NCBI RefSeq assembly: GCF_026151205.1 | Contig: NC_087081.1 | Coordinates: 14,116,340-14,180,339, forward strand | DNA from: Bolinopsis microptera | Lineage: Eukaryota; Ctenophora; Tentaculata; Lobata; Bolinopsidae | DNA: 64,000 nucleotides | Reading direction: 5' to 3' | In this document: piece by piece, positions 46,092-57,579 of the stretch | Layout of the letters: every line of letters begins with the position of its first letter | How positions within the stretch are numbered: position 1 is the stretch's first letter | Notes under the pieces: generated by a model | The model's input: only the letters and a program-made list of their open reading frames with translations | What the model was told of the DNA's origin: nothing | Database searches by the model: none | Program-made: the position numbers and the translations under genes

Positions 46092-46748
46092 CAATAGTCC
46101 GGAAATGCGGACATACTACTCATAATATTCTGAAAACAGTGTGTCTGAACAATGCGGAGCCCAACTGCACACTCGATGAGTTACTGAACATAAACAAAAT
46201 GGACTTAAAACTTGAAAACAATTTCCTGTTAGAGGTAGTGAGACTATCACCATTGTTTTGGATTGATGCCAAAAGGCGCCCAATTATTCTGGACTACTTC
46301 GTCCTTCCCTGGTCGTGCGATGTGTGCAGTGGCAAACATCCCAGCCATCTCTTTGTGATTCACAGCTTTCTGAAAAAGAGATAAAAGGCAAACAATACGG
46401 TGGGTATAGATTAGAGTATGGGTTAAAGTACTTATACTCTATAGTTATTTGAACCTTTTGCATGGTATGGTTGGCCGACCAAGACAAGCTATTTGCACCT
46501 GTAGAATTTGGACAAACACTAAAGAGGTACTGTGAACGACCTGATGTGTACAGGGATAATGGAAAAGTTATCTAGCGTAGATCGTTTTAGTTTCGACCTA
46601 TGGTACAGTAGTACTCGATGTACTCCAACTACCTCTTAAGTGATTTAGCAACGGTGTCCGCAAGAACTACCCGGCAAGATTGTATGAGCTCGAAAAGCTA
46701 ATGGTTGGAACCCCCGAAAAGAAGGCAAAAACGGAAGTTAGATTTTAA
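46092..46748 (+). CDS. Candidate exons of an unidentified gene
   Basis: 46092-46234 follows TTGGCCTCAG and encodes IVRKCGHTTHNILKTVCLNN, then CTLDELLNINKMDLKLENN, before a GAG|GTAGTG donor; the frame stays open to 46384. 46649-46748 follows GTGATTTAG and encodes NGVRKNYPARLYELEKLMVG then TPEKKAKTEVRF and TAA, a good terminal exon. The two do not join directly in phase, so an exon may be missing between them. Confidence 0.35.
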
Positions 46749-47015
46749 GATTTTTTAGTGTCCCCACGATTCTTCCTATGACGTACGGATTATTAGATAA
46801 ATATTTTCCCCCGACGTCACAGGAAAATACGTCAGAGAAGCCCTTTGGCATGCCCTGTAGACACAAAGTGTGAGTCAAACTGAATTAAAAACTATCATAC
46901 TAAACTATTTGCGGGAATGGATATTGTTTTTCCTAAATTACGTTGTGGTTAAACTTAACCCCCTTGCACGCAAAGTGTGGAGCTACATGAGGAATAAGTT
47001 AAAATACGTGAGTTA

Positions 47016-47646
47016 ATGATGATCACTGACGCCTTGAGTTGTATACCAGCAAACGACAAATTAATTTTCCCGATGTCAGAAAAATTTCCCAGAGTGCTGA
47101 AAAATCAATTTCCCGTTGACCTAGAAGAAAATAACCCCGAATTTTGTAGTATGCTGCCTGGTCCGCTTTATAAACAACATTCCGACTCCCTATCTTATAC
47201 TAAATTGCCCCTGAACAAGGCATCGGGGGTCCCCCTTCCACGATTGAAACTTTTACAGTTACACCCCGAGATCTCCCTCCCAATAAAGTAATGAATTTCA
47301 TTGCCTAATAAACGATTTGGGAGCTGGACAATCAAGTTGTTGGAGTTTGGATTAGATCAAAATAGTCACAATACGGATGCCCTATTCATCAAGAACTTTC
47401 CGAATAACTTCAGAACCTTCAGGACACCTGAAGTTCGGTTCAGAAGGATACCTAACTATCATAACAGATTAAGTTTGAAGAATAGAGATGAAAGTGGGAC
47501 TAGTGCCGGGCCTCGGTCAGGGATCAGACCAAGTGGCGCTTCCCTGCTTTTGTACCACACCACTGACAAAAGTGTTTCATGGTTCAAAGGGACCTTGGTG
47601 CCGACATCAAAGGAATACCTTTGCAAACTTCTGCAAAACGAGATGT
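47016..47646 (+). CDS. Long coding-like segment with in-frame TAA-TGA
   Basis: The same frame is open before and after a TAA-TGA pair at 47289-47294. The first part includes MITDALSCIPANDKLIFPMS and PEFCSMLPGPLYKQHSDSL; the second includes NRDESGTSAGPRSGIRPSGA, SLLLYHTTDKSVSWFKGTL and YLCKLLQNE. The end meets GAGAT|GTGAGT, a strong donor. It may be an exon with a sequence error, two exons, or a decayed transposon protein (the DALSxIP string recalls the RNase H end of Ty3/gypsy, weakly). Confidence 0.35.
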
Positions 47647-50600
47647 GAGTATATATTCTGAAAATGTACCAATAGACAGTAATTATAATTTACATTGAGC
47701 TGAACTATAATAACTAAAGTAGGACATTAAACTCGACTAATTCATCCCATTTCCCCAAATCGACACATTGGAAACACCTTTCATTAACGGGGTTAAACTG
47801 ATTGTCCATCAACATAACCTAATTTTAATAAACTGATAACAAGATTAATCATCGCGATCGTCATTCACGCCGGTTTCACATCCAATGCGAGGAAAGAATA
47901 TTATTTCCCAATGTTGGGAGAATGCTGGGAGTACAATGGGGCCACCGACTGCGTCGGAGAAGAAGATGGCGTACTATTAGAGTAGACCCGGGGGGTCATA
48001 CGAATGAGTGAATGACGCCACGTTGTGCGCAACAGGAGTATTAGAAAATTAGAGGAGCGGTTTAGTCCGTGGAAAATCAGAAGGTGGTTTAAGAAGCATT
48101 AGGGAACAGCGAAATTGATCCAATTATTATCGACTAGCCTTTGTGGGTGTACTGAGCTAGCACGTTGTGGCGGTACTGACTAGCACTTGTTATTTAATGA
48201 AAAGATACTGACTGTACTCCCCGCTCGTACGTGGTTTATAAAGGTGCAAAGATGGAAATAAATGAAACAAATAACGTTGATAATCCTACGATTTAATTGG
48301 GTGGAGAGCCATATTAGTTTATTGAATACTTGTATCTGAAGATAGATAAGATATCTTCTTCCGGCGTACGGTCATATATAACATAGTCCATCAAAACGTA
48401 ATTCAATTTTAAGCCGTCGGATAAACTGTTGTGGCTGAACTCAATTGTTAAGATATCGCGTGGGCGGGAGTCACTCACAGGTGATGTGACCTTACGGCAA
48501 CTTTTCGGCAACTTAGCGGCACCAAATTTCTATATTTTCAAACGTTTGTACCTCATTGACACTTTTAACTATGCATGATTACGAAGATATATTAGTATAA
48601 ATATGAACAGTCATCCCAGTTTTTTTCAATGTTATATTTGAAAACTTTTGTGTAATATCTGGACTTTTAAATCATAATCAAATGAAATCTGGTTGCTAAA
48701 GCATGTTTAGGTTGCCTGCACCTAACTCGAACACTTATTTCATGAGTTATGCTAATATTTTAACGAATTCCTTGAGTTATGCTAATAATTTACGCATTGT
48801 AGCTTATCCATTCCAATTCGATCAAAAGGTGCACGGTATAGAAGTATATAACCTGGTATAATGAAGTTCACCTAACCCCCGTAGCCTCTCGATTCCTCGA
48901 TAACCTACAACGAATTTATAATGTACTCCATTATTGGGCCCTATATGCATGGCCATTTACTCTGTGACGTTGGCATGGAATACAGCTCGACTGTACTAAT
49001 ATGGATAAGAGCAATGTCATATCACATTTCTTGCACAATTGGCCAATAATACGGGGGATCGACTTAAAGTTTGGGGAAAAGAATAGGCCTGGTATATTCG
49101 AGTAAACGTATAGAGAGACACGGTAAAATAAATTTACCCAAAATGCAAAGGTTCGAAGTTGTAATTTGATAAATTTTGAGTAATTAAATACTTAATATGA
49201 ATCGATTTAATATCGAAGAAGACTGACTTTGGCAACACCAATTTTTGGTTTCACGCTTTTTTGGCTTTCTATGTTCCGATCCAGTACACGTATAAAATTA
49301 CTTTATTCCGAAGAAAAATGCCTGTTTTCCTGGTACAAATCAGTGCACTATTAAATCAATCGCTATGTTTTAAGATGGAAAATTAACCCTTTCTCGAAGG
49401 TTAAAATGAAGCTAGCGTTTCTATTCGAGGCGAGTTCCTGACGGCAAAACTGGAGCTCTTTGAATTTGAAATAGATGAGAAAATATTTTTAAGTATAAAA
49501 TAATAGTTAATCTTAAATCATCATGACCGCACGCGCAGATCAAAAGGGCGGGAAAAACAAAAAACATGAGGACATCGGATAAAACACAATAACCTATTCA
49601 AGTCTTAAAATAAGTTTATAAAGTTTCGGTTTTGCGCATAAACTGTTATTCTAAGCTACGGTATATTGCCTCACAAATGTCTTAAAAAAAAGGAAGGTCT
49701 TCAAAATCACAAAACACACTTTAATCCAGTTTTTAATCTCATAAGAAAGCTAAGTTGACCACCATATTTTTCTTCCGGGGGGGTTGATTTAATCCATAAC
49801 CATTTTTTCTTTGAGAAAAATTGGCCGAAAACCGCTTCCTCCAAAAAAACAGCCTCACCGAATGGCCAAATCTGATTCGATAATTTTTTGATGGAGATAT
49901 TTTTAATTTCTATCACCACACGTTGTTAGAAAACCTATTAAGGAATGGTAATACCTAAAACTCACGAAAAAACTGAGCTGTGAAAAATTATTTCACAACA
50001 AAAGAAAATCCTCACAAATGGCCAAAAAGAAATGAAAACGAGAAAATTTTTTTTTTTCTAAAACCTTAGGCTCTTGTTACCAGGCATGCTGCTGGTATTA
50101 ATATGCCTTGTTAACCAACCCCCATATAGTGAAAATTCTTAGAACTGAATAAAAGGGCCTAATTTCCTACTCCAAAAAGGGCCATTTTGTGTGGCGTTGT
50201 TCATCATTCCCTATTTCATATTTTATAAACCATCATTCGGCTTGTAAAAACACGCCATCTGGGGTGTTATTGTATGATAAATACCTGTGAATTCTTTAGA
50301 CATATGGTTTCATTGAATAAAAGGATTTTAAATTTTGGGCCATTGTGTGAGCATATTTTGCCATTTTGTGAGGCGTATAGCCAGGTTAGCATTTTTTTTT
50401 TTTCCTATAATGAACAATGTTCGTTTTGTTTGTATGTATAACTAGTCGTTAAAAAATCTTCTGTCCATACTGGTGCCAAAGTTCTCACCCAAAAAATCTA
50501 ACTTAGTTTTCAAAAATTTGAAAAAAAATTTTGTGAATGGCATATTTTGGCCATTTTGTGAGGCGTGTAGCCATTTTAGCATTTTTTTCTTCCTATATTG

Positions 50601-50660
50601 AACAATGTTCGTTTTGTGTTTATGAATATATAGTCACTACATAATAATATATAATTATAA
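47647..50660. other. Gene-poor DNA
   Basis: No convincing gene. A direct repeat of CATTTTGTGAGGCGT-type sequence occurs near 50350-50590, each copy followed by a TGAACAATGTTCGTTTTG block. Confidence 0.3.
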
Positions 50661-50727
50661 TACTAGATGTTCTTAAATGTAATTATACCATACATGGGCG
50701 GCGGCGGCGCTCGGGCGCTCAGCCTGT

Positions 50728-50893
50728 CATTTAAAGTTATGTTTTGCGGCATTATGTGGGACCTTATTATCAATTGTGGGGGATTTCCAAAATCCATTAA
50801 GGCACTTTTGTACCACGTCGTGACGCGATACAAATAATACCATAATTGATAATAAGGTCCTACATAATGCCGCAAAACATAACTTTAAAATGA
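50728..50893. repeat. Inverted repeat
   Basis: AAGTTATGTTTTGCGGCATT, then GTGGGACCTTATTATCAAT, returns as ATTGATAATAAGGTCCTAC and AATGCCGCAAAACATAACTT, with a loop of about 70 bases. Probably a small foldback MITE. Confidence 0.75.
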
Positions 50894-51490
50894 CTCGTCC
50901 AGATCCAGTCTTTATAACCTTAAATTGGACATAACTCACTAGCTGAACTAACTCTTAATTATCGGATAAAAATCTGTGAATCTGACTTCCAGCTCGCCAT
51001 TTTTGAGATTCAAGCAAATCAAGGATATCCAAACGGTGTAGGAAGTTCAGTTCGTTAAAATACTGGTGGAAATTATTTCATAGGCCCTAAAATGACTTGT
51101 CCAAATTCAGTCTTAACCTTAAATTAGACAGAACTCGTTTGCTGAATACAATTACATTCTGAGAAGGCTGTCATTAAACGTAATTGTATGATTGACCCCC
51201 AGCTGCAGTTTTTGAAATTCCAGATAATTGATGATATTCAGGGGCTGTAGAATATTCTGTTGGACAGAATCCCGTTAACAATATTTACATTGGCCCTAAA
51301 ATGGCTCTTCCAGATCCAGTCTCAATCATAAATTGGGCACAACTTACTATCTTTTGAAACTGTCATTAAATCTGTATGATTGACCTCCAGCTGAAGTTTT
51401 TGAAATTGCAGATAATTGAAGATATCCAGGGCCTTCCAGGGGTTGTGGAATTTTCTGCACGACAGAATCCCGTTGGAAAGCCAAAAACCG
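50880..51490. repeat. Diverged direct repeat, about 200 bp, three copies
   Basis: Landmarks AAAATGACTYGTCCARATYCAG, CCAGCTGCAGTTTTTGAAAT, TGATATTCAGGGGCTGTAGA and CAGAATCCCGTT recur at about 50.89, 51.09 and 51.30 kb with moderate divergence. Confidence 0.65.
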
Positions 51491-52095
51491 TAATTATTGC
51501 ATATTGGCACATTGATTCCAGTGACCCGTGAAGCTATTAATGTTACGGTTTTCTAGGCTCACAATCCAATGACCCGAGATTAAAATCCAGTGACAAGCCT
51601 GGCCTCATATCCAATAGTCTGACAATTTTATCCGGTGAGTCTTTATTTGACAAGTGAGCCAAGTTTCACTGTAAATTAAGGTAAGCCAGTAATCCAAGCC
51701 ATGAGTATGCGAACCGGAGAGCCTGACGTTTATTTCAAACTCACGAATTTTCAGACTCACCTAAATTAAGCTAATACTCATATTCTCCTTTCCTGTCTCA
51801 CCATACGTTTTAATTCCCATAATTAAATAAATGTAGGATGCCTCATGGCTCATCTACCAGTTAACCTTCCGACTATAGCTGACAGCTGTACACTATAATG
51901 TACTAAAACCGAACACAAAGTTGTTAGCGTTTCACATTCACCACGGATTATTACTGTAGCACTGTAGCGCAACCCCAAACTCAAAAGTTCGTAAAATACC
52001 TTAAATGGGATACCTTGTTTATTGAACAAAGCTTGTGATTCACGTATACAACAAATAGTTTACCAAACAAGCAAACTGCAAAAGTCGCATCAACA

Positions 52096-52703
52096 CAGGG
52101 ACGTAGCCAGGATTTTTCTTTGAGGGGGGCTGTCGGCGAGCGAAGCTAGCCGACGCTGCCAATCAAGCTGCGCAGCGAGCGAAGCGAGCAAGCTGTGGCA
52201 GGGGTCTGGGGGCGCAGCCCCCAGCGGGGTCCAGGGGCGGAGCCCCTTGGCGGGGGCTAGGGGGGCGCAGCCCCCCGGAAATTTTTTGCAAAACAGGGTG
52301 TTTTAGACGACATTTGGCATTAAAGAAATTTGTAGGACAGCAATAAACTGGGATTGAAAAGAATCAAGTACTCACGTAAATTTGGTAACTTCACAACAGC
52401 AATCTGCATTCTCCAATCAGAATTTACGACTTACTCAGGCCTCATCGTCTTAAGATTTTTACATTTCCTACGGTCTAGGGGACACTATTGACTATAATTA
52501 TAGAAGTCTTCTAGAATGTTGGCTTGGATTTAATGACATATATTTACTAATCCACAGTTCAAATCTTTGACTGACTGCAGTCATAAACACAGCCCAGTTA
52601 CCAGGCGACCATGGGGACTAGGGGGCTTATCTTTTTTCTGGGGTTCGATTTTTTCCGGGGGGGGCTGCCGCCCCCCTAGCCCCCCCCCCTGGCTACGTGC
52701 CTG
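52096..52703. mobile_element. GC-rich hAT MITE with perfect 8 bp target duplication
   Basis: CATCAACA is present at 52088-52095 and 52704-52711. The termini are CAGGGACGTAGCCAGG and CCTGGCTACGTGCCTG, inverted repeats. Subterminal GC-rich hairpins (GGGGGCGCAGCCCCC, GGGGCGGAGCCCC and GGGGGGCGCAGCCCCCC) form a ladder at the left end. There is no coding region. The clean duplication implies a fairly recent insertion. Confidence 0.9.
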
Positions 52704-53068
52704 CATCAACATATTATATGTTACGATAATATGATCATTGAAGACTGAAGTGGTGTTATTCCTAATCAGATTAACGTACGACCGGATTTGATGTTTCCTC
52801 GCCTGCACTTACACACTACACACTTACACAGTTACACTGTAAGTTACGACGTTACGTGATCACTGATCAACATATAAAAAGGACACCACGTTATTTGCCG
52901 CGATAAAATTAAAATTAGCCGGCAGTTTGAAATCAGGACAGCTTGATTTCTTAATTATGGACGGCTACAAAAGTGAACAGTTATACTGAACGTTAGATAA
53001 AGATTTTTAGAGAAAGCATTTAAGAAACTTAAAATCACATATGTGATATCATTGCAGCCTGCTAGTTT

Positions 53069-53359
53069 ATGAGCAGTACCGGCAGCACAAACTTATTTAC
53101 AAAATTTCGTGCAGAGAACATTCAGAGTTTCAACGAAAAAGTAAAACTAACTATGAGTATAAATTGGGTCTTCTGCAGATGCCGTTTACAATTAAACGGT
53201 GAAAATTCGGTCAACGAAACAGCAGAAAAAAGATTTCTAAAGAGTTATGAAATTGTTGATAACCGGCTAAGCAGCTTTAAAACTGGGCTGAAACTAAGTT
53301 CAGCAGGATATCCGGTTAGTCCCTTTTTTCAAAATAAGCAGAATTTGACCAATTGTTAG
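53069..53359 (+). CDS. Hypothetical 96-residue frame
   Basis: ATG 53069 to TAG. Polar, with KFRAENIQSFNEKVKLTMS and CRCRLQLNGENSVNETAEKR. An acceptor-like ATTGCAG lies just upstream. No family recognised; may be chance. Confidence 0.25.
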   Translation: MSSTGSTNLFTKFRAENIQSFNEKVKLTMSINWVFCRCRLQLNGENSVNETAEKRFLKSYEIVDNRLSSFKTGLKLSSAGYPVSPFFQNKQNLTNC

Positions 53360-53676
53360 TTATTATATGTCAGCCGACCTCATCATGTCTCACTCTCCAG
53401 TCTCTAGGCTACCAAAAGTGAGACTTGCATCAATAAAATATGGTTAAGCAGCATGGAGAACATTTTTTATTTTAATGAGTTCAATAATAAAGTTCGCATT
53501 ACCAAATCCAGGCCTTATAGTTGTGCAATTCGTTGTATAAGGTTTATAATTTACCAAGACCAAGAAAAAATAAACTATACGCTCATTGAATTGTAAAATT
53601 AAATTATTCTGAAACATAACATAAAATCGGTAAGCTATTATAACATTAGTATGCTATAAGATCAGTAACTGTAAGA

Positions 53677-54003
53677 TTTGACCAAAACCCATAATCATGG
53701 GTAGAGTGAACCGCTGCCAGTGTCTCTCTTTTCCAAACAAAAGAAAATGATATTAATTTAAGGAACCGTCCGCAAATGCAAATTGATACCGAGAATGAAA
53801 TCGGTCGCTCGCTTTTCCCATTCATTCACGGCTTACGTATTGTAATAAAGCTTATTGAATGGGAAAAGCGAGCGACCGATTTCATTCTCGGTATCAATTT
53901 GCATTTCCGGACGGTTCCTTAAATTAATATCATTTTTTTTTGTTTGGAAAAGAGAGACACTGGCAGCGGTTCACTCTACCCATGGTTATGGGTTTTGGTC
54001 AAA
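53677..54003. mobile_element. Palindromic MITE, copy 3 (most complete)
   Basis: Both ends are intact (TTTGACCAAAACCC / GGGTTTTGGTCAAA). Arms of about 140 bases flank a loop near 53830-53858 (CACGGCTTACGTATTG). Best single copy for defining the family. Confidence 0.9.
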
Positions 54004-54423
54004 TTACATATAAATGTTCTGAAGTTCGTTGTTGTACGTGATTTTTTTCGAGGGGTCTGGATTCTGTTAAATTCAGATATAAACCTGCGAATTTGTTGAT
54101 AAATACTGCTGATCTGCACTGGGAAAATTAGATTACTAGGCAGAAGTGATAATATCGCAGACTTACAGTTACAATTATATAGGTAGGCAGGATTTTAGGT
54201 TACCTGGCACGCCAGTCCCTGAGCACGGCGCTCTTTTCAAGCTTCCTGAACACGAGCAAGCAATATAGATTATATATAAGCAAGCTACCCAGGAAACCTT
54301 ACCGGCTGGGGCCTAACTTCGAAAGTAAAAGAGATACTGGGATAGAGACTTCCGGTTTCTTGCAAAATGTTCGCCTCGTCAAAATAAGCCGAAAGCCAGC
54401 ACTATGATATATGGTATAACTAT

Positions 54424-54455
54424 AACGGCGGCGGTTGTGCTTGCCAGCACTGTGA
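54424..54455. repeat. Solo terminus of the CACAGTGCTGGCAAGCA family
   Basis: GCGGTTGTGCTTGCCAGCAC, then TGTGAT, matches the right ends at 12562 and 58112. The rest is absent. Confidence 0.65.
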
Positions 54456-54850
54456 TTCAATAAATTTGATTGATTATCCTACGAAAAAATGTCTATTGAC
54501 TTGTAAATTTAAATCAAAAGTGCAGGGATGTACTCTTCCAGTCGAGCAGACAAATCTTAAACTTAAAGTCGATCATGATCATGTTAACTTCTTAAAGTTA
54601 ATGTACAGCTTTGACGTACAGAGTTGACATGTGAACTCTACCCTAAGTCTAGCCCATTTCTTGTCATACGTTGTATGACCCGCCGCGCACGAGTGCGCGG
54701 CTTCCCCTGTATCGTAGAAACTCTACAGTGTGAAAACGACATTGGGCATTGGGGGTCACGACGTGATACAACCCATTACTAGGTCAATTAAATTCTACTG
54801 ATAACTGATGGATCTTTACTTACTTGATACTTGAAGTTGATAAGGTCTCC

Positions 54851-55138
54851 TCAATCATTCGAGTGGCCTGCACCAAGGAATTGCCGCTTATGTCGTATCA
54901 TCTCTCTCCAGTGCTTTCGGTTTCCTGCCAACTCTCGGACCTTATCAAATACAATGTCTGGATCTCCTGTGAATATTACTGCGTCTTCTAGGACACAGGT
55001 TCGCCAGTTCTTTCTTGGCCGCCCACGTGATCTTCGGCCGTGAGCAGGTGTCCAATCAAATAGATACTTTGGTAGCCTGGTGTCCGGCATTCTAGAAACA
55101 TGTCCAAACCAGCGAAGACGGTTGGCATAATCGGGGGC
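54851..55138 (-). pseudogene. C-terminal fragment of a non-LTR reverse transcriptase
   Basis: The minus strand reads APDYANRLRWFGHVSRMPDT, then HGRRSRGRPRKNWRTCVLED, then HWREMIRHKRQF and a stop. The R-W-F-G-H-V-x-R-M and R-G-R-P-(R/K)-x-x-W blocks mark the LINE RT tail. No palm motifs remain. Confidence 0.75.
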
Positions 55139-55170
55139 CCTCTATACACAGGAGGACTATAGTGCAAAGA

Positions 55171-55430
55171 AACTGCTGCTAACTGCTGCTCACTGCTGCT
55201 CACTGCTGCTCACTGCTGCTCACTGCTGCTCACTGCTGCTCACTGCTGCTCACTGCTGCTCACTGCTGCTCACTGCTGCTCACTGCTGCTCACTGCTGCT
55301 CACTGCTGCTCACTGCTGCTCACTGCTGCTCACTGCTGCTCACTGCTGCTCACTGCTGCTCACTGCTGCTCACTGCTGCTCACTGCTGCTCACTGCTGCT
55401 AACTGTTGCTAACTGTTGCTCACTGCTGCA
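55171..55430. repeat. CACTGCTGCT decamer tandem array
   Basis: About 26 nearly perfect 10-base units, with AACTGCTGCT and AACTGTTGCT variants at the edges. Confidence 0.95.
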
Positions 55431-56028
55431 ATTATTTAAAAACAATAGAGGGGTGCGAGAAGCAGCACAGGGTGACAAAGAACCATAATTAGCCGTTGCA
55501 GTATATCACAGTGCTGGCAAGCACGAGCGTTGTCTTTATTGGGGGTATACTATGTACCCCCTTTACTATTATACCCCCTTTACTAAAATACCCCCTTTAC
55601 TATTATACCCCCTTTACTATTATACCCCCTTTGGGGGTATAATAGTAAAGGGGGTATAATAGTAAAGCGTGCACTCCGGCCGGAGTTTTTCAGGCATTTA
55701 TACTTTATTTTTAGTTCAAAACATTCTAATTTGATGTCAAAGATGACAGGAATAAGAAATAGTTATGTGGAGATTTTTAAGAAATTTGCATAAAATACGC
55801 GCCAGCACTGTTATACGAAATTCGGTAAAAAACCCAAAATCGCCATATTCAGGTATTATAAAAACCATGTTAAAATTGAGTTAGAGATCTGAAACTTTGC
55901 AGGGTGTCTAGACGTTGACCAAATCGACTGCAAAAAAAGTTTCAAGTTTCAGGGGCATCGGGAAATAGGTTTTCTAGAACCCCTGTTTTACGACAGATTG
56001 TCGTGACATATACATACAGATATACAGA

Positions 56029-56685
56029 TTTGACCAAAACCCATAATCATGGGTAGAGTGTACCGCTGCCAGTGTCTCTCTTTTCCAAACAAAAGGAAAT
56101 GATATTAATTTGAGGAACCGTCCGCTAATGCAAATTGATACCGAGAATGAAATCGGTCGCTCGCTTTTTCCATTCGATCACGGCTTACGAATTATAATAC
56201 TATAATACCTCCGCCACTGAGTGCTGCGCGCTATAATTCCCGACAGCTTGCTGGAGGGAATTTGCGGGCACGAAGTTGCGGAGGTATTATATTTTATAAT
56301 ACGTTCCGGTTCCGATTGCAGAAGGGGTGTAATCCGATACGTGCGCATCATACAATATAGTGTCTAATATATAGAACGCCAGTGTTATTTGTTTTGAAAC
56401 TTGCCGCCAGCCAGTCTGAGTCTGGGCTGATAATACCCTCGCTTCTCTTGCGGGAAAAATGAGCAAATTATCAGCCCTCGGTGTCCCCGAGTTTTAGTGG
56501 ATATAATTCCCGGAAGGTATTATAATATAAAGCTTATTGATTGGAAAAAGCGAGCGACCGATTTCATTCTCGGTATCAATTTGCATTTTCGGACGGTTAT
56601 TCAAATTAATATCATTTCCTTTTGTTTGGAAAAGAGAGACACTGGCAGCGGTACACTCTACCCATGATTATGGGTTTTGGTCAAA
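56029..56685. mobile_element. Palindromic MITE, copy 4, split by an insertion in its loop
   Basis: Both arms match copy 3. The loop is interrupted between CTTACGAATTATAATAC and AAAGCTTATTG. Confidence 0.85.
56195..56530. mobile_element. Small insertion nested in the MITE loop
   Basis: About 335 bases bounded by TATAATACCTCCG and CGGAAGGTATTATA, and internally GCGGAGGTATTATA. Comparison with the empty loop in copy 3 defines it. Borders approximate. Confidence 0.6.
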
Positions 56686-57579
56686 TATCATCTCTTTTTG
56701 ATTATAATGTCAGGATAATTTACAAAGCCGAAATGTAAACTCATAACTTCATTAATATTTATATTAATAATTAGAAGGTAATTTCATCGATTTCGAAATT
56801 TTACCTGACTGAATATGGCACTTTTTACTCATTCAAGTTGGCATTAAATTCATATATAATGCCATTTAAATATCGTGGGAAAGCAGAATTTATTCGAAAT
56901 CACGAATGAGCAAAATTCTCACCTTTCGCACGTGCAAACTTTGAGCGGACGTTGCGTGCGGATACAATATTGAATCACCGTAAATTTTTGCATAGCAGTA
57001 TTTTATATATAGTTTAATAAGCATGCAAAGTTTCAGAAGATTTCATATAGAACTTGGATCACAACGGGACTCCAAAGTTGATAAAAATGGTGAAAACAGC
57101 AATTTTCAGTAATTTTAGCAATTTTCTATCAAATTGGGCGTGTCCCGACGTGTGCAACTTTTTGAATTTCAACTTTAAAACTAGCCTATAACACAATTTA
57201 GACCTTTAGAAAGCAAAATTGAGCTCCACAACCCAAGGGATGGCCCAACACCAGAGAATACTAATTCACAACTTTTGTGTTTTTATAAAATTATTCTTCA
57301 AAAAAGCACTTACTTCAATAGCGAATATCTTTATGAAGGAGCAAAGTAAGAAACTTTTCCGGTAGATTTTCAGAATGCTTGAACAATTATCTAAGATGAA
57401 AATGTCCTCAGATTTTGAATAAAATTACTCCTTAATGGTTTAAAATCGATTTGAAAAGTTGTTACTTTGTCAAAAATCAAGTTTTAAAACACTTAATTTG
57501 ATGACGTCATCAAGTGATGATGATGAAGATAAATTATTTTTTGATATAATGTAAACTAAAGTATAAACAATTATCTTCA

